Shown: positions 55,393-64,000 of the stretch, in pieces
Layout of the letters: each line of letters opens with the position of its first letter
Position numbering within the stretch: position 1 is the stretch's first letter
NCBI GenBank assembly: GCA_020744425.1
Contig: JAGMUV010000002.1
Span: forward strand, 5,562,501 to 5,626,500
Direction of reading: 5' to 3'
DNA length: 64,000 nt
From: Dactylonectria macrodidyma
Taxonomy: Eukaryota > Ascomycota > Sordariomycetes > Hypocreales > Nectriaceae
Program-made: the position numbers and the translations under genes
Notes under the pieces: model-generated
Told to the model about the DNA's origin: nothing
What the model saw: the letters and a program-made list of their open reading frames with translations, nothing else
The model's database searches: none

Positions 55393-57418
55393 AAAGCTCC
55401 AATCACAGAACGATTAGTTGGCCTGTGACGTGTGATTACTGATCGGAGGGATTTCTGTTTTCGCCAAAACGCGTTGTTAATCCAAGGTTCAAATCAACTG
55501 TGGTGAAAGCCAGGCTCTTCGCGCGCCTCTGTGAAGCGAGTAAAAGACTCACACACCTCGAGCCCTTCTCCAGAGGTGGCTCAGTATTGGAGGACCTCTT
55601 CGAGGGCGTTGTGTGTTATTGTGATGCGGCTCACCAAACAGTATATTTGTTCGGTGCTACCCTGTGGAGGAAGTTGAGGCAAGAGCACACAGTGTGAGTC
55701 AGATCGAGCCTCCAATCAACACAGGCTTCGGCCAGGCAGGTGGTGTTCCAAGAAAAAAAGAAAAAAAAAAGATGCGGGGCCATATTTTTGTAACAATGCC
55801 TCCTACAGGGCAAAGATTGATGGTGCACAGTGTGACAGCCGCTGTTGGAGTCAGGACCATTGATCAGTTTTGAATATAACAACCTAGATGCCAAGATAAC
55901 TATAACCAACCTGTCTCAGCTATTTATTAATACCTAGCTAGGTAGAGAAGGTAGGTCCCAAGTATGTAAAGCAAGGGAATCCATGAGGAGGGGTTACTTA
56001 ATCAACTGAGCAGAGGTGCTTGCTACCTTGCGTTTGGCGCCGCACTCTGACTATTGGCTCTGCGTGTGTCACGTATCCAACTGAGGTAGGTAACATCTCC
56101 TCCGAACGCCTCAACTGCCTACCATTTTAAAGATGCACTGTACTGTATTCCAGTTGCTATATCTATAATGAATATGGTCTGTCAAACCATCCATTTTTTA
56201 TCCATCCCTTGGCGCCCGGTAATATGAGTCCAATGCTCACCATCTACAGCTTGCTATTGCCACCGTGGCCGTGTCTTTTCAACCCCTCCAGCTGATTGAA
56301 TTGACAGGGCTCAGTCTTCCGCTTCGGCTCCGGGCACTAGGGTTACGCGCCGAGGGATGCCCGTAGCTTTGTACGAACATAGGGCATAGTCAGTCGAGTT
56401 GCACTCGTGTGAGAATACGAAATACTGGGGGCCGTTGCTTTCATTGCCACTACTTGACACCCAGCACCGAAGAGTGAATACCTAAAAGCCTAGGCTGTTC
56501 CATCGGCCAGTAGGGTTGCCGGACCGCTCCTGATGGATGCCACCTACTCCATCCGTCCAGCGTCATCGTCGTACTCTTCCATCTATTTCTCATCTCTTAT
56601 CTCTCCCATGCTAGATTTTGTGTTGCTGCAGGTACAGTAAGCAGTCGGAAACAATCCATCAGCCCACTCTAAGCCTCGTTGTCCATTGTCACGGCTCTTC
56701 GGTCAAACAGTCCACAGTCCCACTCACCACCATTCACAACCGCCCCAGAAGCATGGTGCACTTCAAAAACAGAACAAATAATATCACGCCAGGACAGGCA
56801 ATTGAATACCCAATACCCATGGCGAGGTCCATGTTTTATCACCGGTGCCTAAAGATGATGGCTACCTAAATAGATAGTGTGAGGGGCACCCAGGGAGAGC
56901 CGATCAGAAGGGAGGCGAGAGATGACCCCAAGAATATACAAGAACTATCCCCGACCTTGAAGTAGGGCCTATCACCTGGCTTCCCCTAGACAGAGGATGG
57001 TTAGTAGCTAGCCCGCGTCCACCTTCGGGGGTGTGCTACTGTGGCATCGTGATCATCACCATGACGTCAATGGTCACGACGATCGAGGCTCAGCGCCACT
57101 CACCACCAGCGAGGCTTGTGATACCACTTCGCCAGCCAACAACCAACTCCCGTCCTCTAATCAAAGTCCTTGCCGCTATACCAACTGAAGGCATCGCGCG
57201 ACTTTCAAGCTTTGCGGGGTAAACCTTGAATGCCACTACTCTAATGCATATCAGACCCAACCTGCAATCCTTACGTAGGTATATAACTCCCGAGGCCACC
57301 AATCGTTCCTAGCAATCGCGTTTAAACCACACACAACCACAATTGAGTACATTCCATACTCTCTCATATCTTCATACATATAGTTCTGTATAGGTCCAAT
57401 ACATACCCGCTTATCGAC
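55393..57418. promoter_or_regulatory. Long divergent intergenic region, CCA1 / small gene
   Basis: About 2 kb. It contains an A-rich tract at 55755..55770 and the perfect palindrome TACCTAGCTAGGTA at 55931..55944. No recognisable protein-coding, tRNA or 5S sequence was found. Confidence 0.4.
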
Positions 57419-57737
57419 ATGGAACAGTCCGTCAATCAACAGCAGGGTGTTGCAGACCCTACTCCCATTACTATGGGCGAGTCTACCGCTGGGGAGGCCC
57501 CGAAGAAGGACCGGAGAATGAGTGACGAATGGGGTCAATAACCACCTCGAATTTCTCCTTAGTTGACTTCACAAGTTGCTGACCTGAAGCACAGATGCCG
57601 CCAAGGTTCCTCCCAGTCGGTTCCAGAAGCGCAAGGGCTCCATTTATGCCACTCAAAGTTCTCGAGATGGCCACATTGACAGGAATTATCAAGAGAAATA
57701 CCACGCCAAGATTGCAGAGATGAATGGGGGAAAATGA
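57419..57737 (+). CDS. Small uncharacterised protein, two exons, 85 residues
   Basis: Exons 57419..57533 and 57595..57737 join over a 61-nt GT-AG intron with a CTGAC branch site and give 85 residues. Neither exon is long enough to stand out alone. The protein is hydrophilic and charged: MEQSVNQQQG at the start, then APKKDRRMSDEWD and SRFQKRKGSIYATQSS, ending HAKIAEMNGGK. There is no signal peptide or membrane segment. The core around the splice joint (EWDAAKVPPSRFQKRKGS) looks like small conserved proteins of filamentous ascomycetes as I recall them; this was not checked. Continuous frame, good splice sites and compositional character support it. Function is unknown. Confidence 0.75.
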
Positions 57738-57886
57738 GAGACGGCCTTTTACAGCCGTTGGAGATAATTGTCTAGTGGGCTAATTGATAGTTCTTTTTGG
57801 AGTAAAAGAAGCAGTAAAAAGAAAAATAACGTGTCGTAGTGAAACCTGCCAACATACCCAACCGATCGTCCATGTTGTGCGCAACG

Positions 57887-60472
57887 TTAATCATCAAGAC
57901 CATCAATATCAATGGCATCCGGGTTCGAAGTAACCGCCGATGTCGCCATTGTTGCCCCCCCATTCGGTCCAGTACTTGCTGCGACGAAACCTTGCGGAGC
58001 CCGTGACTGTCTCTCGAGTGCTGCCATTGCGTCGGAGACCTCAGCATCATCCGAACCAGGCCGATGTTGACTGCGAGCTAGAGCCTGTGATGCAATGAAG
58101 TTGACATCCGTGTTGTACTGCGCCTGGACGCTCCGCTTGATTCTCAACATTTCCTTGAAAGTATCTTCGTTGCCATGTTGGACTTCAAATTGCTCCCATT
58201 TTGTCCAAAACTCTGGGTTCGTCCGTGGGTCGCAGAATTGCGATGCATGGCCATAAATGGCCCGCGCGCGGTCGATCTCGCCCAATCTCTTCTCCATGTC
58301 TGCGAACTTCAGGCACATATCCTTAGCTTCGCTATCTGGAAGGGCTGCAATGGCCCTCTCGTAAATTGGCCGGGTTGACGGTAGTCCAAAGTTGGATGCC
58401 GACTTGGTGATGTAGAGGTTGAACATATCAGCCCGGTCCTCGTCTGCGACAGCACGCGTCGCTCGCTCGTAGATTCTCATAGCGTGCCGCGCCAGCCCGC
58501 GTTCCTCTTCAAGATTGCCATACATGAGATATATAGTCTTGGCGAATTTCGGCGGGCAGTCCTCAACAGCTTGTTCAAAGAGATCGCGCAGACGCTCTAT
58601 CCCAATCTTCCGGTCAACGGCCTTGGTGAGATACAAATTCCACAGCTCGAAGGCTACCGGATAGCTGAAGAGGTCCAGGCCGCGTTCGTAAATCTTGAAT
58701 GACTCCTCATAGTATCTGTGTTCCTCCAGGAGATTTGCGTAGTTGACAACCGTTTGGGGGGTCGCGATCCGAAGCTCAAATATTCGCTCGTAGACCTTCT
58801 TTGTCTCTTCCAATGTCGAGACACTCTCAACGAGATCAACATAAAAACTCCAAAGTTTCCAGCTCTTGTGTACTCTCTGTTGTGGCGAGAGGGTCTCATC
58901 GAAGTAGTCGACGGTGGAACGCTTCGGAGCTTGCACAGCCTTTGCCATGATCCGGACAGCATCGTCGAAGTTCTCATTTCGGAGCTCCATTTCAGCCCAC
59001 TCAATCCACATATCGGCCAGTTCCGCAACGGACTTGAAGGGAACTTTGACAGCCTTTTCCAGAATAATACGGGCATTCCGCAAATCCCCCCCGTGCTCGT
59101 AAAACTTTGCATAACTGGCCCAAAGCTGGTGGAATGCACCAACGGCACGTTTAGGTTGAATGGCAGCAATCGCATCGGTGTATGTTTGAGCCACCTCCCG
59201 CTTGTTCCCACCCCAGAGGGCCACCCTTTTCTCCCACTCTGGAACGCTGTTTGGATTCTGTCGTAGGACAACATCGTTTAGAAGAAACGGCCGTCGGTCC
59301 ATGAGTTGTTCGAAGCGCATCATCCTGATATCCAGCTCAAAATCAGCCTCCTCGTCTTCCACCCCTTTCTCGGCCCTGGCAGACGCAACATCCATGAGGG
59401 CACCAATGATTGACTCTTCAAATTCCGTGTATGACTCAAATATGAGAGTAAAGTCTCGGACAGTCATGACAGTGGTGATGCCCTCTTCGAAGACGTCCCG
59501 GGCACGTTCGAAACTGCCTCTCCGGATCCAATAGGTAGCGAGGCCAGCCCAGAGCTTTCCTCTCTGGTCAGCAAATCGGGCGATGCCGCTTCTGATGATA
59601 CGCTCTGCGTCTATTCCCGTCTCGTACCCTGTTTCAATCTCGGCTGCATGCTCGACCAGCATGTCGACCATTTCGCTCCAAAGCTCGAAATGGCCCTTCC
59701 CATGTTTGCTGATGAAACGGGTGTTATTGAGAACGTCAATGAATTTCACCGCGGCCTCAGTGTACAAGCCGGTCTGAACAAGGAGTTCAATAAAATCCTC
59801 GGCATCCTCAGGATGGACCTGCATATATCGTCTCCAGATCTTCACGGCAGTCTCGCCAGCAGCAGAATTGGCGAATGGTCGGTACACGGCCCAGATACGG
59901 TTATGCTGAGTGATTGGAAGGGCCCGGAGTGCGCGATCGAAAGTCCGGCGGGTGAGTGTCACAAGCGGCTGCTGGGTGAGAAACTTGAGATACATTTCCC
60001 ATATCCGGGGCATTTTGTTGAGCAGGATCAGGGCTCGTTCGAAAAGGGCGTTGACCTTCCGGTACTCAGCTGCAAAGGCAGCAGGGTTGAGCTTAGCCAG
60101 GTGCTTTACTCGATATACGAGATACTACACCAATCATTAGCAGGTGTCTGAAAATGAAGTCCAAGTTAGGACGAAACGAACCAGTTTCCACAGCTTATAG
60201 GATCGAGGCAGCTGAGCACAAGCCCGCTCCATGACGAACACTTGTTCAACAGTAGTGCCATGCCGGATCTTGAAGTCGATGTATGCCAGCCAGGGCTTGA
60301 CACTGCCGGAATCGCGAAGAATGTCATGTTCGTATATAGAGTCTTCATTGGACTAATTGCGCATAGGTTAGTGGTACGTTCCTTGGGAAATACGCGCTGT
60401 GAGGGAACTCACCACGAAATGTAGTTGGGGCTGCCTGCGCAGCCCGTTCACGGCCAGAGTGATGGGTGCCAT
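57887..60472 (-). CDS. SYF1: Pre-mRNA-splicing factor Syf1 (HAT/TPR repeats)
   Basis: Component of the NineTeen/Prp19-associated complex, needed for both steps of splicing. Complement exons 60413..60472, 60182..60352 and 57887..60124 give 822 residues (yeast 859). Almost the whole length is HAT helical repeats: ERACAQLPRSYKLWKLYL, FERALILLNKMPRIWEMYL, RTFDRALRALPITQHNRIW, FERARDVFEEGI and IYERATRAVADEDR. It ends DPDAIDIDGLDD-like (acidic end with SNPDAIDIDGLDD). The N-terminus through EDSIYEHDILRDSGSVKPWLA is family-typical, but the 20-residue first exon is supported only by frame, donor GTGAGT and an ATG, so the true start is less sure. Confidence 0.93.
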
Positions 60473-61027
60473 TGTAGTCGTGATGTCGGGGGAGTAGGCA
60501 AGTTCAGCATTCGCCTCCAACGAGAGACCAGCGGTACAGGATCCAGCTCAGGTGGAATTGCGCATCGTCGTGAACTGTGTCAGACGCGAATAGGCGCCGT
60601 TCGGTTCCACGGGCGCCGCTGTCGCCGTTCACCGTCGTGGCGTTACTCTTAGTCCGCGTCGTTGCCTTTGCCGTTGTGGTCGTTGCTGAGGTTGTCTGAG
60701 TACACAGTTGGCAAACAAGGAGGAAGTTGTCGGGTACTATATTTTCCCACCCAGTTCGTTTCGCGCTGGACGGCAACCGACATGGCCTAAATGGAAGGCC
60801 CTTGTTCCACCCGACTGCGCCGTCGCTAGGCGCGTTGCGGGCGGCGCCCCGCTATAGTGATATTGATTGCACATTAGGTAGGCAGGTACCTAAGCTACGA
60901 GGGACCTATCTTAGTGGCTTGGCCGTGTGACGACACAGCGTTAGCTCGAAGCTCTCCCAATTCCACTCTCAAACACTTGACACCGAATCGAGCTGCACTT
61001 TGGTCAACGCAAGATTCAACTGTCAAC
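60473..61027. promoter_or_regulatory. Divergent promoter region, SYF1 / VMA8
   Basis: 555 bp between outward ATGs. CAGGTACCTAAG at 60884..60895 is one of the recurrent TACCTA elements. No gene is seen. Confidence 0.45.
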
Positions 61028-62094
61028 ATGTCGGGCGCCGCAGTACTGTCACTTCCTATTCCTGGACAAGATATGAGAGGGGAACTGACCACAAGCACAG
61101 GACCGCGAGGCCGTCTTCCCCACCCGGCAGTCGCTGGGCCTCATGAAGGCGAAGCTCAAAGGAGCCGAGACTGGGCACAACTTGCTGAAGAGGAAGAGCG
61201 AGGCTTTGACAAAGTAGACACCCCTTTATCTCGCATCGATATGGATCCTATAAACTGACATGCCTTCTCTACACAGGCGATTCCGAGGTCTGTTTCAATG
61301 TCACGAACCGGATCAATATGTGCCTACTTGCTGATACTACCTAACAACAGAGATTACCAGACGAATCGACGAAGCCAAACGCAAGATGGGTCGTGTGATG
61401 CAAATTGCTGCTTTCTCACTCGCAGAAGTCACCTATGCTGTGGGCGGCGACATTGGATACCAAGTCCAGGAGTCAGCCAAGTCCGCTCGGTTCCGAATTC
61501 GCACAAAGCAGGACAACGTTTCGGGTGTTCTTCTCCCAGCTTTTGAGAGCTACCTTACTGAAGGAAACAACGACTTTGGGCTTACAGGCTTGGGCAAGGG
61601 AGGCCAGCAGGTTCAGCGATGCAGGGAGACCTACGCACGAGCTGTGGAGGCCCTGGTTGAGCTAGCGAGCTTGCAGACTGCTTTCGTGATTCTCGACGAG
61701 GTAATCAAGGTTGTGAACCGACGAGGTTAGTAAAGCGTCCCCCGCACTTCGATGAGGTCGATACTCATGTGAGTGGAAGTCAACGCCATTGAGCATGTTA
61801 TCATTCCACGGACGGAGAACACTATCAAGTACATCAATTCAGAACTTGACGAGTTGGATCGCGAGGAGTTCTATCGACTGAAAAAGGCGAGTTTAGAGCC
61901 CATTTATTGCTGCATACGATAAAACTGACTGTGGCTAGGTTGCAAACAAGAAACAACGCGATACTGCGGCTGCAGATGCGGAAATGAAAGCCAAACGAGA
62001 AGCGCAGGCGGCTCAAGGTGCTAAGCCTCAGAGAGAAGATTCCGGCCCATCAGATATCTTGGCTGCTGAGGATGAAGAGGATGTCATCTTTTGA
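61028..62094 (+). CDS. VMA8: V-type proton ATPase subunit D
   Basis: Central rotor subunit of the V1 sector, coupling ATP hydrolysis to proton pumping into the vacuole. Six exons: 61028..61042, 61101..61213, 61277..61287, 61351..61725, 61780..61886 and 61939..62094, giving 258 residues (yeast Vma8 256). The start reads [38 protein letters not shown] in order across the first joint; [31 protein letters not shown] and [16 protein letters not shown] are typical. Exon 3 is only 11 nt. The fifth intron has a GC donor (AAG|GCGAGT). The C-terminus is acidic, ending EEDVIF. Confidence 0.96.
61277..61287 (+). other. VMA8: 11-nt microexon of VMA8
   Basis: Flanked by ACACAG before and GTCTGT after. It adds the last base of a Lys codon, Arg-Phe-Arg, and the first base of a Glu codon; skipping it would break the frame. 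Confidence 0.9.
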
Positions 62095-62289
62095 GATGCA
62101 CATATGGAAGTCAAGGGTGGAAGGGCAATGTTGCTATGGGGGTAGCAAGTGTATTGAGCAAGCGTAATCCTACTAGCACATCAGAGTCCCATGGAGATAG
62201 GTGCAGAAGGGTCAACGTCGATGTAATGAGAGAGCAAGCAAGTTTGAGCTACATATTATTTTGTGTTCGCATTTCTAAACTCATTGCCA

Positions 62290-63133
62290 CTATTGCCGTT
62301 GATAAGTAACCTTGATCGGCTTATCACCCAAGCTCATTCCAGCAGTATTCTCCTTGGCCGTGATGGCGCCTTGCTCGGCCTCATACTCCACAAATGCAAT
62401 GCCTCGCCGTCCAGGTACCAATCTTATCTCCCTAAATCCATCAAAGCGGCCAAATATACCGGACAGCGCATCGATGTCATAATCTTCTGGAAGATTCTGG
62501 ACAAATAGAATTTTGTTAGGTGGTAGGTACTCGTCAGGGATGACAGTCGAGGTGGTGGCACTGGTTGACTTCAACCCTGAAGGTCTTGCAGTCTTGGACG
62601 GTCTACTATCCGAAGCAGCACCATGGCCTCTCTTGTTCAGCTGCCTCTGTTCCTCGGCAGCCTCAAGGGCCTTGCGTTTGTCTAGGATAGCTAATTAGTA
62701 TTCGTGACGAGCATGTTGGGTTCTAATAGCATACCCTTCTCTGCTTGTCTGTGTCGCTTGTGGATCTCAAATTCTTCCTCGCTGGCATTCAGCGCCACAG
62801 TCTTGTCGCTCTTGCTGCGTGCCAGTGCCAGTCTCATGGGTTTCTCGAAGAGCTCAAATCCCTGGACTTCCTCGATGGCTTTCAGCGCACTGTCGGCATC
62901 CTCAAAAACGACGAAAGCCTGTCCCTTGGCCTTAAGGTTTTTCTTGGCAACAATGTCGACTATGTTGCCGAACTCGGAGAATATGGTTCGGAGGGCTTCG
63001 GTGACGGTCTCGAGGTTGACGCGTTCTTCGAGGTTCTGAACGTAGACACTACAGGTATGTCAGCCAGTGGCCCTCGCGTAGCGTGTCGGGTGTGCAATGA
63101 CACGTACGTTGAGATGGGCGGGCCTGAAGCCAT
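62290..63133 (-). CDS. U1 small nuclear ribonucleoprotein A (two RRMs)
   Basis: Binds U1 snRNA stem-loop II in 5' splice-site recognition; a U2B''-type role is possible since the families overlap. Complement exons 63108..63133, 62735..63048 and 62290..62690 give 246 residues. RRM1 at about 9-85 has TVYVQNLEERVN (RNP2) and KGQAFVVF (RNP1), followed by GFELFEKPMRLALARSKSD, close to human U1A GFPFYDKPMRIQYAKTDSD. RRM2 at about 168-246 has KILFVQNLPED and GRRGIAFVEYE. The linker is Ala/Lys/Arg-rich with LDKRKALEAAEEQRQ. Two RRMs and RRM2 with ENTAGMSLGDKPIKVTYQ favour U1A. The last intron is only 44 nt. Its promoter is squeezed against the AT-rich block. Confidence 0.9.
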
Positions 63134-63229
63134 TGCGGTGAGCTCTGTGGCGATGCAAACAGTGATGTAGCTAGGTGTTTGCGAATAGTGAGAAAGAGAA
63201 CGGAGGGAGAGAAGGCGATTACTAATACT

Positions 63230-64000
63230 AGGTTAAAGTTAGAACTTAAACCTCTTTTAATTAAAGTCTTATTATAAATTAAAGTAAAAAAAATAAAAAT
63301 AAGATATTTATAATAAATATTAAATAATTAAAAATTAAAAATATTAAAAAATATTATATAAAATTAAATTAAAAATATAATTAAATAATTTAAAAAAGAT
63401 TTTATAATTATATAATATTAAAAGTTACTAAGTAGTAGAAGTATAAGCTTATAGCTTATATAAGGATATTCTTATAAAAAATAATAAAGTAAAGAGTATA
63501 TAAAAATAAGAGTATTTTATTAGAAGATAGTTATTGAATAGCTAGTTGTGGCAAAAGTGTAAAGTCGCCTTACTTATATCCTAGTACAGTAACTATTCTA
63601 GACCATAGGTCTCCAATTTAACAATAGTTCATTATAGTTTATTCTAATAGTATATAATTCTATAATATAAAAAAATAAGCCCTAAGAGTAGTCCTTCTTT
63701 TATAGATAAAATAAGCTAGTAAATATATAGTTATTAAAACATAAGGTATACTATTAAAAAGCCTAAAATTTCAGCTATTTAGTAGTATTATTTTTATAAT
63801 TATATATTAAAAAGATGCTAAAATATCTTAATTTTAAATTATAGAGAAATTAAAAGCTTAGATTCTAAAGTAAAATTATCTGATTTTAAAGTATGGACTA
63901 ATATTAGGCTGATTAGCTATTATTAGTTATATAGTGTAAGTAGTGTTATTAATACTGTATTTTAGTATATTTAAATAGGATTTTATATAGAATTTTTAAG
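63230..64000. repeat. Extremely AT-rich block, probably RIP-degraded repeat or AT isochore
   Basis: Composition changes sharply at about 63230. The line 63301..63360 holds a single G and no C in 60 bases, and nearly all the block is A/T runs rich in TA. There is no open frame of note on either strand. Such blocks arise in Pezizomycotina by repeat-induced point mutation of transposons (C to T on both strands), or are AT isochores or centromere-flanking DNA. No transposase remnant or terminal repeat could be recognised, and the block continues past the window. Confidence 0.75.

Noticed and set aside
63230..64000. A transposase or centromere in the AT-rich block
   Set aside because: No coding remnant, terminal repeats or tandem units can be read; only the composition is evident, so neither is claimed.

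Overview
The window is nuclear DNA from a filamentous ascomycete. Genes carry many short introns (56 inferred here, 44 to 133 nt, almost all GT-AG with CTRAC/CTAAC-like branch sites), lie on both strands without operons, and encode eukaryote-only proteins such as a Zn2Cys6 regulator, an Anp1-type Golgi mannosyltransferase, SYF1 and RPB8. The protein style and the very AT-rich block at the right edge suggest Sordariomycetes, perhaps Hypocreales; that placement is inference. Coding starts and exon junctions below were deduced by hand from reading frame, splice signals and family fit.

Left part (1-21.6 kb): an XPG/Asteroid-family protein cut by the window edge; a PRPP synthetase with a long internal insertion; a YMR226C-type short-chain dehydrogenase; a 14-TM DHA2-type MFS exporter; the NEDD8 E1 regulatory subunit (ULA1); a 3.8-kb gene-poor stretch holding a 12-bp minisatellite and pyrimidine-rich leader DNA; a Zn2Cys6 transcription factor; a HEI10-like meiotic RING protein; and an unrecognised single-exon protein with an internal duplication.

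Middle (21.6-42 kb): Golgi apyrase (YND1-like), Hikeshi/OPI10, a Tnr3-like Nudix hydrolase, RPB8, Elongator ELP4, tRNA-splicing endonuclease SEN34, an Asi1/Asi3-like membrane RING ligase, exosome MTR3 and ANP1.

Right part (42-64 kb): the Golgi Arf-GEF GEA, the FIG4 phosphoinositide phosphatase, TTI2, the CCA-adding enzyme, a small 85-aa protein, splicing factor SYF1, V-ATPase subunit D, U1 snRNP protein A, and a sharp change near 63,230 into DNA with roughly 15-20% GC or less, probably a RIP-degraded repeat or an AT-rich isochore.

Most genes are housekeeping. RNA maturation is well represented (RPB8, ELP4, SEN34, MTR3, CCA1, SYF1, U1A), as is Golgi/vacuole function (YND1, ANP1, GEA, FIG4, VMA8). 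No secondary-metabolite cluster, virus, intact transposon, rRNA or tRNA gene was recognised. The most useful points for a second look are two stop-free introns of length 3n hidden inside open frames, two GC-AG introns, an 11-nt microexon, the duplicated orphan protein, the small two-exon gene, and the AT-rich boundary.
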